Below, one piece after another: positions 33,652 through 42,288 of a DNA stretch of 64,000 bases (position 1 is its first letter; every line of letters begins with the position of its first letter). The stretch is from Mycobacterium sp. AT1. Lineage in GTDB: Bacteria > Actinomycetota > Actinomycetes > Mycobacteriales > Mycobacteriaceae. The notes beneath the pieces were generated by a model. That model was not told the DNA's origin. It saw only the letters and a program-made list of their open reading frames with translations, and did not search any database. Position numbers and translations under genes: made by a program. The stretch spans positions 1-64,000 of the forward strand of contig NZ_MVOC01000012.1 in assembly GCF_002043095.1 (NCBI RefSeq), written 5' to 3'.

Positions 33652-33680
33652 AACGTACCACTCGATAATTCACACCGCAA
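33652..33680 (-). promoter_or_regulatory. Predicted promoter of the 12-gene operon (TTGCGG-N17-TACGTT)
   Basis: On the minus strand TTGCGG (33675-33680) and TACGTT (33652-33657) are 17 nt apart, 32 nt before the GTG of the small first ORF. No known operator was recognised here. Confidence 0.45.
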
Positions 33681-34167
33681 TACGGTTTTGGCAAAGTTTC
33701 TGGGGGGGTCCGCCCGTATCGCCATCCGCCACCGTGCCATTCGCAGATGGTAGCCCTAGAAATGGGTCTTGAACTGCACATTCTGTAAACAGGGTGGGAA
33801 ACGACGCGCGACAGCGAATTTACCCGTGCGTCATATTGCGTACGTCCGTGCAGTCTTAGCAACGTTTACTGTCAACACCCTGGACCGTCGGTCGACGGTC
33901 TCCCAAGTTCGCCGCTCTCCGGCGAAACGTGGATCGCGAACGCTCAGTGAGCAAATTCACTCACCGGTACCGCCGGTAGCGGTCACCGTGCGTCGGTCCG
34001 TCGACGCCAACTCCGATGCCGAGCCCGCACCGCGCGGTCGCGCGACGAATCGCGAAAAGGGGGCTAATTCGCGTCCCGTCGTACTGAACGGGCCTGATAA
34101 CTTCAGGTCTGACGACATCTCCCGCGGGGATGCCGTCGGCACTGAACTACTGGGGAGGGCACTTCAC
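33681..34167. other. Intergenic region between the divergent polysaccharide operon and the MPT63-like gene
   Basis: About 490 nt without a convincing gene. The part near 33.66-33.80 kb is visibly richer in A/T than its surroundings, as expected for a promoter region or an island border. The plus-strand frame leading into the MPT63-like gene is open from 33769 but has no signal-peptide logic and is rejected as coding. A weak TAACTT -10-like hexamer lies upstream of the MPT63-like gene, without a clear -35. No tRNA, repeat or IS end was seen. Confidence 0.6.
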
Positions 34168-35073
34168 GTGAAGATCACCAATGCACTGGCTACCGTCGCC
34201 GCCGCTGCCGCAGCTGGCGCCATCGGGTTCATCGGAACGCCGATCGCCGCCGCCGATGATCTGACGACGACCACGATCGGCAACGAAGCCAGGCTGACCA
34301 ACGGAAACGTCGTCCAGGGCTGGACGATCACCGACCTGAAGGCCAGTACCGACCAGATCCCCTACCCGGTAGCGGGCACACTGTGGGAAGCCACCGCGAC
34401 GGATCAGGCCATCGAGGGCAGCGTCACCCCGATCGTGTCGAATCTCAACGCGCGCGCCAAGAGCGGCGAGACCTACCGCGTTCTCTTCGGGGTCGCGAGC
34501 CCCCAGGGCGTGAACCCCGCGACGCTCGCCCAGGGCCAACGCACCACGGGCAAGGTGTACTTCGACGTCGTCGGCGACACTCCCGACAGCGTCGTCTACA
34601 ACGCAGGCGGCCAAGACCTTCTGGCGTGGGTGCAGCCACCGCCCCAGCTCCCCACGCAGCGCGGCGGGGGCAGTTACTCGTCGTCACCTGCATCGTCGGC
34701 AACGCCGGCCACGCCGGCAGCAGTCCCGGGAGCGCCGATCGGCGTCGAGGCCGTCCCCGCGCCGGGCGCCGTCCTGCCAGCAGGCAGCGCGGGTACGCCG
34801 ATTCCAGCCGGTAGCCAGGGCACGCCGATCGCGGGCAGCCAGGGCACGCCGGTCCCCGGCACCACCCCGATGACTCCCGCACCGCTTGGAACCGAGGGTG
34901 CGCCGCAGCCGGCCAGCGTTCAGGAGGGCACCGCGCCCACCGGAAGCCAGGGCACCCCGTTGCCCGCTGGCGCGCCCGCTGCCGCCGGAACACCGGCAGT
35001 GGCAGCCACGCCTGCCCCCGCGACGGCTCCGGCGGCTCCCTCGACGACCGTGATCGTGCCGCCCCCAGCCTGA
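34168..35073 (+). CDS. MPT63-like secreted immunoglobulin-fold protein with a Pro/Gly-rich repeat tail
   Basis: The 301-aa product starts at a GTG preceded by GGGGAGGG. It has a Sec signal peptide (VKITNALATVAAAAAAGAIG, cut near AAADD) and a domain of about 125 residues similar to the M. tuberculosis secreted antigen MPT63 (Rv1926c). The shared blocks are VVQGWTITDLKASTD, YPVAGTLWEATAT, GSVTPIVSNLNARA and TGKVYFDV. Unlike MPT63, which ends after this domain, it continues for about 140 residues of Ala/Pro/Gly-rich sequence containing GSAGTP and three GSQGTP units. Function is unknown even in MPT63. It is convergent with the kinase gene. Confidence 0.87.
   Translation: MKITNALATVAAAAAAGAIGFIGTPIAAADDLTTTTIGNEARLTNGNVVQGWTITDLKASTDQIPYPVAGTLWEATATDQAIEGSVTPIVSNLNARAKSGETYRVLFGVASPQGVNPATLAQGQRTTGKVYFDVVGDTPDSVVYNAGGQDLLAWVQPPPQLPTQRGGGSYSSSPASSATPATPAAVPGAPIGVEAVPAPGAVLPAGSAGTPIPAGSQGTPIAGSQGTPVPGTTPMTPAPLGTEGAPQPASVQEGTAPTGSQGTPLPAGAPAAAGTPAVAATPAPATAPAAPSTTVIVPPPA
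34782..34957. repeat. GSxGTP-coding degenerate repeats
   Basis: GGCAGC-GCG-GGTACGCC, then GGTAGCCAGGGCACGCC and GGCAGCCAGGGCACGCC, and a more distant GGAAGCCAGGGCACCCC copy recur here. They encode GSAGTP and GSQGTP units in the tail of the MPT63-like protein. Confidence 0.7.
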
Positions 35074-35085
35074 TCCACGATCAGG
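35069..35085. terminator. Short palindrome over both stop codons of convergent genes
   Basis: CCTGATC (35069-35075), loop CAC, GATCAGG (35079-35085) forms a 7-bp stem that contains the stop codons of both the MPT63-like gene and the kinase gene. It may act as a bidirectional terminator. Confidence 0.4.
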
Positions 35086-36664
35086 AGTGGCTCGACCACC
35101 AGACGTACAGCTGGTCGAGGTTGGGACCCTTCACTGCGCCGTCGACCGATGCGAGCATCACCTTGCCGTTGTCAGTCCAGGCCAGAGTGGGCACGCCGTC
35201 CCGATAACCGCAGACGAGCGTGCCGCTGACCAGCTGTGGGGTTGCGTTGCGGCGCCACGCTCCCGGTGACTGAATGTTGCCGGGGCAGTTGACCACCCGC
35301 ATGTCGGCCACGACTGCGCCGAATGCAGTTTGCAGTGCCGCGACGTCCTCGAACGAGGTGAAGGTCGACGCCGGCGGCCCACCCGCATCGGTGTTCTGGG
35401 TGCAGCCGACCTTGGCCACCGCTGCTTGTGGCACGTCGACCGGCGTGCACGAGTTGGACGAGTAACCCGGAGGTATGGCTCCGCGCAGCCGTTGCAGCGC
35501 TGCGGGATCGACAGTCGACGTCATGGTCGACGTCACGTCTGCCGCCGACGAGTCAGATCCGCTTGACGACGGCCACAGCGCCCAAACCGCAAGGGCGCCA
35601 ATGACGACCGCCGCCACGCCCGCGGCCACCATGGGTCCGACAGGGAACTGCTTGGGCTTGCTCGCCGCCGTCCGGGGGTCGACCGTCAACGGCTCGGTGA
35701 AGAGGTTGGCGAAGGTGCCTTCCGCGGGCGGCGGTCCGTAGTTCGGGGGCGCGACCGCCGCACGCGGACCTAGCGCCGCGATGTTCTCGCTCAGGGCGCG
35801 CGCGAAGTCCGAGCAACGGGCGAAACGACTTTCGGGTCGCTTGGACAGCGCCACGGTCAGCACGGGATCGAGCGCGGCGAGTTCCGGTCGCGTCGCCGCC
35901 AGCGTCGGCGGCTTCGAGTTGAGGTGGTCGTGGATCACCTCGGCGGGGTCCGAGCTGGGGAACAGTGGCTCGCCAGTCAGAAGCTGGTATGCCGTCGCGG
36001 CGAGCGCGTACTGGTCGGCGCGGGGTCCGACCTCGTCACCGGACAGTTGCTCCGGTGCGCAGTAGGCGACGGTCCCGATGGCCGTCGTCGCGGCCGAGAC
36101 GTCGTCGGCCTCGTTGACGTCGCGGGCAATGCCGAAGTCCGTCAACAGGATTCGCTGTTCGCCGTCGTCATCGAGATGGGTCAGCATGATGTTGGCCGGC
36201 TTGACGTCGCGGTGCAGAAGACCACGCTTGTGAGCGCTGTCCAGCGCGCTTGCGACGGCGGTGACGATGCGCGCCACGTCGTCGGCTGGCATCCCGGCGG
36301 GATGGCGTTCGGCGACGAGTCGCGATGCGTCGAGGCCGTCGACGTAGTCCATCGAAATCCACAGCTGGCCGTCCGCCTCGCCACGATCGTGGACCCCGAC
36401 GATGTTGGGATGCCACAGCGTGGAGGCGAGGTCTGCCTCGCGGTTGAAGCGCGCGCGGTACTCGGTGTCGGCCGACCATGCCGACGGGAGCAGCTTCAGC
36501 GCGTCGCGCCGTGGAAGTCGGGGATGCTGCGCAAGGTACACCCGACCCATTCCGCCGGAGCCCAGCAAGCCGACGATCTCGTATCCGGCGAAGGTCTGAC
36601 CGATGGTCAACTCGTCGTCCGGCAAGGATGGGTTCGACGGCCACTCGTCTGGCGGCGAACTCAT
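35081..36664 (-). CDS. Receptor-type serine/threonine protein kinase
   Basis: This 527-aa Hanks-type kinase has a Gly-rich loop LLGSGGMGRVYL, ATP lysine Lys57, the catalytic loop HRDVKPANI (Asp153), DFGIA (176-180) and an activation loop with TTAIGT. One TM helix at about 344-364 links it to an extracytoplasmic domain of about 160 residues with four cysteines (406, 421, 460, 485) that could form disulfides. That layout is like PknE/PknF-type mycobacterial kinases. The ATG at 36664 fits GGAGGT at 6-nt spacing; the ATG at 36670 would touch the ribosome binding site. It lies 72 nt after the type VII substrate pair on the same strand. Confidence 0.9.
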   Translation of the reverse strand: MSSPPDEWPSNPSLPDDELTIGQTFAGYEIVGLLGSGGMGRVYLAQHPRLPRRDALKLLPSAWSADTEYRARFNREADLASTLWHPNIVGVHDRGEADGQLWISMDYVDGLDASRLVAERHPAGMPADDVARIVTAVASALDSAHKRGLLHRDVKPANIMLTHLDDDGEQRILLTDFGIARDVNEADDVSAATTAIGTVAYCAPEQLSGDEVGPRADQYALAATAYQLLTGEPLFPSSDPAEVIHDHLNSKPPTLAATRPELAALDPVLTVALSKRPESRFARCSDFARALSENIAALGPRAAVAPPNYGPPPAEGTFANLFTEPLTVDPRTAASKPKQFPVGPMVAAGVAAVVIGALAVWALWPSSSGSDSSAADVTSTMTSTVDPAALQRLRGAIPPGYSSNSCTPVDVPQAAVAKVGCTQNTDAGGPPASTFTSFEDVAALQTAFGAVVADMRVVNCPGNIQSPGAWRRNATPQLVSGTLVCGYRDGVPTLAWTDNGKVMLASVDGAVKGPNLDQLYVWWSSHS

Positions 36665-36736
36665 TCCCATACCTCCGAGTCGCTCAATCTGACCTTTACA
36701 TGCGCACGCGTCAGTAACGAGCGTAGTGCTCGGCGA

Positions 36737-37426
36737 TCACATATTGCGTTCGAGGCCATCTCCGCGTTGCGGTGCAGCGACGGGCGCCGGGCCCGCGCCG
36801 TGGGGTGCGGGACCGGCGGCGGCGTGGTCGAGCGGAGGCCGAGCATCCCTTCCGGCCCGCTCCCGATCCTCGCGTTCCCGCTCCTCGCGCTCCCGCTGCT
36901 CGGACGACGGCTCTTGGCCCGCGCCTGCATCGTCTCTGGTCTGCTGCGGCGGAGCGGCGCCCGCCCCGCCCGCTCCCTGACCGGCCGACGGCTGACCGCC
37001 GCCGGACTGGCCACCGGAGCTGCTCGGAGACCCGCCGCCACCCTGGGCCGACTGCATGGCCTGCTGAATCATCGAACCGAATTGACCGGCCTGCTGACCG
37101 AGTTGCTGCGCGGGCCCACCGGCCTGCTGGGCCATCTGCCCGACCTGACCCAGCATCTGGCCGAGCTGACCGACCGATTGGCCACCCTGGTCGTCGGCGT
37201 TGTCGTAGGCGCTCTGAGCCGACGTCAGCTTGCCGGCGAACATGGTCTCCTTGGCCTGCAGCGCAGTCACGCTCGTCGCCATCGTCGCCGCCAAGGTCGG
37301 CAGCACTCCGGCGATCGTCATGCTCATCGCGTCCTCGCCGGGAGGAAGCGAAGGAATCGGGGGCAACTCGACACTTGCGGGATCCCAATTCAGGTTGTCC
37401 GGTGTCTGCATCGGACTACCACTCAT
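36737..37426 (-). CDS. EspC/WXG100-like type VII secretion substrate with disordered tail
   Basis: The 229-aa product has an N-terminal helical region of about 110 residues and a YxxxD motif (Tyr74-Asp78 in SAYDNADDQ), the general type VII secretion signal. Beyond about residue 120 it is Gly/Ser/Gln/Pro-rich, followed by a strongly charged Arg-Glu stretch. It overlaps the PPE-like gene by 11 nt, the arrangement expected for a co-secreted pair. Position matters: M. tuberculosis carries PPE63 (Rv3539) near this point between Rv3538 and ltp2. It is the likely heterodimer partner of the product of the gene upstream. Confidence 0.75.
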   Translation of the reverse strand: MSGSPMQTPDNLNWDPASVELPPIPSLPPGEDAMSMTIAGVLPTLAATMATSVTALQAKETMFAGKLTSAQSAYDNADDQGGQSVGQLGQMLGQVGQMAQQAGGPAQQLGQQAGQFGSMIQQAMQSAQGGGGSPSSSGGQSGGGQPSAGQGAGGAGAAPPQQTRDDAGAGQEPSSEQREREEREREDRERAGRDARPPLDHAAAGPAPHGAGPAPVAAPQRGDGLERNM

Positions 37427-38498
37427 CGTCGACCTCCTCTTCTCCGTAGTCCAGCGGCGGCGGAGCGGACAGCGTCGAGCCGGTGCCTCCGCTTTCGCCG
37501 CGCTGCTGGCCCATCATGCCCATGCCGCCACCCATGCCGCCCGCGCCCGCGGCGACCGGCGCCAAGCCCGCGATCCCCCCGCCACTCGCGCCTGCCGGCC
37601 GTACCGCCACGTCACCGGAGCTGCCGACCAGACTGGCCAGCGCCGGGGACTGTGGCGAAAGGCCGCCGGACCCCGGCAAACCCGCCGCCTTCACCATGCC
37701 GCCGCCGGCACCCGCACCCGAGCCGCCCGCCAAGGGGTGGTTGGAGAACGCCGAGAAGGGCGACGATCCCGCGCCGGTGCCGCCCTTGCCGCCCGCCGAC
37801 ATCAGCTGCTGCAACGGCTGCATGATCTGCTGCAGCGGCTGCATCAGCTGTTGCGGCGCCTGGGTCAACATGCCGCCGATCTGCTGCGGCAGTTGCATCG
37901 CCATCTGGCCCATCTGCATCATCATCTGCATCGCCTGCTGCGAACCCTTGTCCGCGGCCTGCGACACCTGAGCGGTCCCCGGAGGGGCTCCCGGATTGGG
38001 GATGTTGGGCGGCACGCCGAGCCCGGATGCCAGTTCGGCCGAGTTGGCGTTGACCATGGCGATGTTCTGCGACAGACCCATCTTGATGCGGCTCTGGACC
38101 AGCTCCTGGGCGTTGCCGAACGGCATCGCCGACAGTGCCTCGCATTCGTGCTGAACCTCTTGGGCGGTGACGTTCACCAACATCTTCGTCTTGGCGACGG
38201 TGGCCTCCATGGTCCGCAGCTTCAAGGCGATCGCCGCGGCCTGGGCGGCATTTGCCTCGTGACCGGCGACGATCGTGGTCGCCTCGCCACCGGCGGCGAC
38301 GCCACCGGCCCCCAAGAACTGGTCGGCCATCTTCATCACCTGGCCCTGCTGCTGGGGCACCACCGAGCCGGATATCTTGGCAGCCAGCGCCTCATACTGC
38401 GCCGCGGCGGCCGCCAGAGACTCCTCGTCGACGTTCGGCCAACCGGGCCCCGTCACCGTTTGTGAACCAAACGGGGTGCTGTCGGGTGGAACACCCAC
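37416..38498 (-). CDS. PPE/EspB-like type VII secretion substrate
   Basis: This 360-aa protein has an N-terminal alpha-helical region of about 190 residues (GVPPDSTPFGS, then ESLAAAAAQYEALAAK and long amphipathic helices). A Gln/Met-rich segment follows (MQMMMQMGQMAMQLPQQ), then a Gly/Ala/Met-rich tail ending in an acidic stretch. The tail (VRPAGASGGGIAGL, GGMGMM) resembles that of EspB as I recall it. No signal peptide is present, as expected for ESX export. The GTG start at 38498 follows GGGAGGGAG. It lies 74 nt after ltp2 on the same strand and may be read from the cholesterol operon. Confidence 0.72.
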   Translation of the reverse strand: MGVPPDSTPFGSQTVTGPGWPNVDEESLAAAAAQYEALAAKISGSVVPQQQGQVMKMADQFLGAGGVAAGGEATTIVAGHEANAAQAAAIALKLRTMEATVAKTKMLVNVTAQEVQHECEALSAMPFGNAQELVQSRIKMGLSQNIAMVNANSAELASGLGVPPNIPNPGAPPGTAQVSQAADKGSQQAMQMMMQMGQMAMQLPQQIGGMLTQAPQQLMQPLQQIMQPLQQLMSAGGKGGTGAGSSPFSAFSNHPLAGGSGAGAGGGMVKAAGLPGSGGLSPQSPALASLVGSSGDVAVRPAGASGGGIAGLAPVAAGAGGMGGGMGMMGQQRGESGGTGSTLSAPPPLDYGEEEVDDEW

Positions 38499-38572
38499 GA
38501 CACGACTCCCTCCCGCGAGATGTTGCTACGTAGGTCGAGATTACCGCCGATTCGGACCACCCGAGTGCACGA

Positions 38573-39736
38573 TTAACCGAGGATGAGCCCCGAGGTCGGC
38601 ACGCCCGTGCCCGCCGTAACCAGGACGTGCTCCACGTCGGGCACCGGGTTGACCGAGGTTCCCCGCAACTGCCGCACCCCTTCGGCGATGCCGTTCATGC
38701 CGTGAATGTAGGCCTCGCCGAGCTGGCCGCCGTGGGTGTTGATCGGCAGCCGTCCGCCGATCTCGATCGCGCCGTCGGCGATGAAGTCCTTCGCCTCACC
38801 CCAGCCGCAGAACCCGAGCTCTTCGAGCTGGATCAGGGTGAACGGGGTGAAGTGGTCGTAGAGGATCGCCGTCTGAATGTCGGTCGGCTTCAAACCGGAC
38901 TGCGCCCACATCTGCTTGCCGACCAGACCCATTTCGGGAAGACCGTCGAGTTCCGGGCGGTAGTAGCTGACCATCGAATATTGATCAGGGCTGGCGCCCT
39001 GGGCGGCGGCCTCGATGACCGCCGGCCTGTTCTTCAGGTCCTTCGCCCGCTCGGCCGAGACGATCACCAGCGCCACTCCGCCGTCGGTCTCCTGGCAGCA
39101 GTCGAGCAGGCGCAGCGGCTCTGCGATGAACCGGGAGGCCTGGTGCTCCTCGATGGTGATCGGCTTCTCGTAGAAGTAGGCCTTCGGGTTCTTGGCGGCG
39201 TGCTTGCGGTCGGCGACCGAGATCGCGCCGAAGTCCCTGCTCGTCGCGCCGGACAGATGCATGTACCGCTTGGCGATCATCGCCACTTGCGCTGCGGGAG
39301 TGGATAATCCGTGTGGATAGGAGAACGAGTTGTCAACGCCGGTCGAGTCGGCGTTCTCCACCAGGCGCATCTGCACCTGACCGAACCGCATGCCGGAACG
39401 TTCGTTGAAGGCCCGGTAGGCCACCACGCAGTCCGCGACCCCGGTCGCGACGGCCATCGCGGCCTGTTGCACGGTGGCACAGGCTGCCCCGCCGCCGTGA
39501 TGGATCTTGGAGAAGAACTTGAGGTCCCCGATGCCCGTGGCACGCGCGACCGCGACCTCGGTGTTGGAGTCCATCGTGAACGTGGTCATGCCGTCGACGT
39601 CGGCGGGCGTCAGCCCCGCGTCGTCGAGCGCGTCGAGAACCGCCTCGGCCGCGAGCCGCAACTCGCTGCGTCCGGAGTTCTTCGAGAAGTCGGTCGCGCC
39701 GATTCCGACGATCGCCGCCTTGCCGGACAGGCTCAC
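38573..39736 (-). CDS. ltp2: Thiolase-like steroid side-chain aldolase Ltp2
   Basis: Ltp2 (Rv3540c) removes the last three carbons of the cholesterol side chain as propionyl-CoA by retro-aldol cleavage, and works only in complex with the DUF35 domain of ChsH2. The 387-aa protein has the thiolase fold, with AAIVGIGATDFSKNSGRSE at the N-terminus, SKIHHGGGAACATVQQA in the middle and HGGQLGEAYIHG near the end, typical of the SCP-x-like group. Its GTG start overlaps the chsH1 stop (GTGA). It is the last enzyme gene of the operon starting at cyp125. Confidence 0.94.
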   Translation of the reverse strand: MSLSGKAAIVGIGATDFSKNSGRSELRLAAEAVLDALDDAGLTPADVDGMTTFTMDSNTEVAVARATGIGDLKFFSKIHHGGGAACATVQQAAMAVATGVADCVVAYRAFNERSGMRFGQVQMRLVENADSTGVDNSFSYPHGLSTPAAQVAMIAKRYMHLSGATSRDFGAISVADRKHAAKNPKAYFYEKPITIEEHQASRFIAEPLRLLDCCQETDGGVALVIVSAERAKDLKNRPAVIEAAAQGASPDQYSMVSYYRPELDGLPEMGLVGKQMWAQSGLKPTDIQTAILYDHFTPFTLIQLEELGFCGWGEAKDFIADGAIEIGGRLPINTHGGQLGEAYIHGMNGIAEGVRQLRGTSVNPVPDVEHVLVTAGTGVPTSGLILG

Positions 39737-40131
39737 GCGTCTGCTCCCATCACGAGGGTCGCGTTGGCTATGACGTGATCGCCAAGGCTGTTGGCGCCCA
39801 CGATCTTCAGTGTGATCACGTCGTCGACCACGGCGGTGACCTCACCGGAGAACGTCACCGTGTCGTAGGCGTACCAGGGCACGCCGAGCCGCAGCCCGAT
39901 CGACTTGATCCTCGCGTTGGGGCCTGCCCAGTCGGTGATGAAGCGCTCCACCAGACCGGTGTCGGTGAGGATGTTGACGAAGATGTCCTTGGACCCCTTC
40001 GCCTGGGCCTTGTCGCGGTCGTGGTGGACGTCCTGATAGTCCCGCGTGGCAATGGCCGTCGACACGATGAACGTCGGGTCGCCGTAGAGCTTGAGCTCGG
40101 GGAGCTTGGCTCCCACGTCGACGGCGCTCAC
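39733..40131 (-). CDS. chsH1: MaoC-like enoyl-CoA hydratase subunit ChsH1
   Basis: ChsH1 (Rv3541c) is the small single-hotdog subunit that carries the catalytic residues of the ChsH1-ChsH2 hydratase acting on the three-carbon side chain. The 132-aa product has LKLYGDPTFIVSTAIATRDY, then QDVHHDRDKAQAKG with the hydratase Asp/His pair, and FVNILTDTGL. The GTG at 40131 overlaps the chsH2 stop as GTGA, so it is preferred to the ATG at 40146. Confidence 0.94.
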   Translation of the reverse strand: MSAVDVGAKLPELKLYGDPTFIVSTAIATRDYQDVHHDRDKAQAKGSKDIFVNILTDTGLVERFITDWAGPNARIKSIGLRLGVPWYAYDTVTFSGEVTAVVDDVITLKIVGANSLGDHVIANATLVMGADA

Positions 40132-41093
40132 GCGACGGGCTCCCATGCGTAGTTGGTCCAGGCAGGCCCGACGTCGTTGGCCGGGAAGTCGATGTACATG
40201 GCGCGCACGGGCATTCCGATCTCCACACTGGCGGGGTCGACGTTGCGGAGTTCACCGAGCATCCGGACGCCCTCCTCGAGTTCGACCAGCGCGATGACGA
40301 ACGGCGGGGTCCGGCCGGGCACCTTCGGCGCGTGGTGCACCACGAAGCTGAACACCGTGCCCTTGCCGCTGGCCACCTGGAAGTCCGTGGTCTCCTCGCG
40401 GTCGAGCCACAGCGCCGGGACCGGCGGATGCTGCAACGTCCCGTCGGCACGCTTCTGGATGCGCAGCTCGTGGGCGTTGACGCCGTCCCAGAAGAACCTG
40501 GTGTCCTTCGACGACGCGGGCCGCATGGCGTTGTCGGCGTCCAGGTCGTCGGGCACCGTGCTCGGTGTTGGCGCAGTTTCTCTGTCCGCGGGGATGAACT
40601 TCATGATGCGCCACATCATTTCGGCGACTGGCTCTTGACCGACGGACCAGGTGATGGTCTGCGTGATGAAGTACGCCTCGCCGAGCGCCGTCCGTTTGGG
40701 ACCGACGACGTCGGTCAACTCGGCGGTCACGCTGACCTCCTCGCCGGGACGGAGGTAGCGGTGGTAGGTCTGCTCGCAGTTGGTCGCCACGACGCCGACA
40801 TAGCCTGCGTCGTCGAACAATTCGAGGATCTTGCCGAGCGGATCGTCGTCGGGGCGGACGCCACCCAAGCCCATCATCGTCCACACCTGGATCATCGCGG
40901 GCGGCGCGACGACGCCGGGGTGGCCAGCGGCCTTCGCCGCCTCCTCGTCGCGGTAGATCGGGTTGGCGTCGCCGAGGGCGTCGGTCCAGTGGTCGATCAT
41001 CGGTTGGTTGACCGGATGACGGCCGACCCGCGGCTTGCTCTTGCCCTCGGCCTTGACGCGTTCGGCCGCGGCCCGGATGTCGTCGATACCCAC
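40128..41093 (-). CDS. chsH2: MaoC-like hydratase subunit with C-terminal DUF35 domain, ChsH2
   Basis: ChsH2 (Rv3542c) is a 321-aa two-domain protein. The N-terminal MaoC hotdog (about 1-175, RHPVNQPMIDHWTDALGD) pairs with ChsH1 to hydrate the C22 enoyl-CoA ester. The C-terminal DUF35 domain (about 190-320, FFWDGVNAHELRIQKRADG) binds Ltp2 and activates its aldolase reaction. The usual zinc-ribbon cysteines of DUF35 proteins are absent from the DUF35 part. It starts with GTG, 31 nt after fadE29, and overlaps chsH1. Confidence 0.94.
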   Translation of the reverse strand: MGIDDIRAAAERVKAEGKSKPRVGRHPVNQPMIDHWTDALGDANPIYRDEEAAKAAGHPGVVAPPAMIQVWTMMGLGGVRPDDDPLGKILELFDDAGYVGVVATNCEQTYHRYLRPGEEVSVTAELTDVVGPKRTALGEAYFITQTITWSVGQEPVAEMMWRIMKFIPADRETAPTPSTVPDDLDADNAMRPASSKDTRFFWDGVNAHELRIQKRADGTLQHPPVPALWLDREETTDFQVASGKGTVFSFVVHHAPKVPGRTPPFVIALVELEEGVRMLGELRNVDPASVEIGMPVRAMYIDFPANDVGPAWTNYAWEPVA

Positions 41094-41124
41094 TACCGTG
41101 CCGAACTTTCTTCGCGCAAGCGGC

Positions 41125-42288
41125 TCATCGTGGCACCCGGGGAACGTTCAGACCCGACGCGGCGATCATCTCGCGCATCACCTCGTTGACGCCGCCACCG
41201 AAGGTGATCACCAGGTTGCGCTTGGTCTGGCTGTCCAGCCATTCGAGCAACTCGGCCGTTGCCGATTCGGCGGGGTTGCCGTACTTGCCGACGATCTCCT
41301 CGGCGATCCGGCCGACCCTCTGAATGCGTTCGGTGCCAAAGACCTTCGTGGCAGCGGCGTCGGCGACGTTGATCTCCTCACCGCCGGCGGCGACCTGCCA
41401 GTTGAGCAGCTCGTTGATTCGCCAGATCGCCTTGATCTCACCGATCAGGCGGAGGACGTCGTCGTGCTCGATCGGGGTGACGCCGTTGCCGCCCGGCTTG
41501 GACGCCCACGCGTGCACCTTGTCGTAGATGGCCGCGACCTTGCCTGCTGGTCCGAGCATCACGCGCTCGTGGTTGAGCTGGGTGGTGATGAGGCGCCAAC
41601 CGGCGTTCTCCTCGCCGACCAGCATCTCAACGGGCACGCGGACGTCGTTGAAGTACGTCGCGTTGGTGTGGTGCGCACCGTCGGACAGGATGATCGGCGT
41701 CCAGGAGTAGCCGGGATCGGACGTGTCGACGATGAGAATCGAAATGCCCTTGTGCTTAACGGCTTCCGGGTCGGTCCGAACGGCCAGCCAGAGATAGTCG
41801 GCGTCGTGCCCACCGGTGGTCCAGATCTTCTGGCCGTTGACGACGTACTCGTCGCCGTGGCGGACGGCGCTGGTGCGCAACGACGCGAGGTCGGTGCCCG
41901 CCTCGGGCTCGGAGTATCCGATGGCGAAGTGCACGTCACCGGACAGGATGCCGGGCAGAAACTTCTTCTTCTGCAGGTCGGTGCCGTACTTCTGCAGCGT
42001 CGGGCCGACGGTCTGCAACGTCACCGCGGGCAGCGGAACGTCCGCGCGCGCCGCCTCGTTGACGAAGATCTGCTGCTCGATGGGGCCGAACCCGTGGCCG
42101 CCGAACTCCTTTGGCCACCCGACGCCCAGCTTGCCGTCGGAACCCATCCGCTTGATGACCGCGCGGTAGGCCTTGCCGTGCCGGTCGGTCTCCATCTCGG
42201 CGGCTTCCTCCGCCGAGATGAGATTGCTGAAGTACTGGCGCATTTCAGCCTGCAGCTGACGCTGCTCGGGGGTCAGTTCGATGTACAT
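41125..42288 (-). CDS. fadE29: Acyl-CoA dehydrogenase subunit FadE29 (ChsE2)
   Basis: FadE29 forms a heterotetramer with FadE28 that dehydrogenates the three-carbon cholesterol side-chain CoA ester using FAD. The 387-aa product equals the length of Rv3543c. It shows GYSEPEAGTDLASLRT and VNGQKIWTTGGHDADY, the conserved acyl-CoA dehydrogenase blocks, and FGGGVNEVMREMI near the end. The ATG at 42288 (MYIELTPEQRQLQ) was chosen over an open frame reaching 42417; it overlaps fadE28 by 16 nt. Confidence 0.94.
   Translation of the reverse strand: MYIELTPEQRQLQAEMRQYFSNLISAEEAAEMETDRHGKAYRAVIKRMGSDGKLGVGWPKEFGGHGFGPIEQQIFVNEAARADVPLPAVTLQTVGPTLQKYGTDLQKKKFLPGILSGDVHFAIGYSEPEAGTDLASLRTSAVRHGDEYVVNGQKIWTTGGHDADYLWLAVRTDPEAVKHKGISILIVDTSDPGYSWTPIILSDGAHHTNATYFNDVRVPVEMLVGEENAGWRLITTQLNHERVMLGPAGKVAAIYDKVHAWASKPGGNGVTPIEHDDVLRLIGEIKAIWRINELLNWQVAAGGEEINVADAAATKVFGTERIQRVGRIAEEIVGKYGNPAESATAELLEWLDSQTKRNLVITFGGGVNEVMREMIAASGLNVPRVPR

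Noticed and set aside
33769..34167. Longer N-terminus for the MPT63-like protein starting at 33769
   Set aside because: It would bury the signal peptide; the GTG at 34168 has a strong ribosome binding site and starts the signal sequence.
34090..34167. Promoter for the MPT63-like gene
   Set aside because: Only a TAACTT hexamer stands out; no -35 element at suitable spacing, so I did not list it as a feature.
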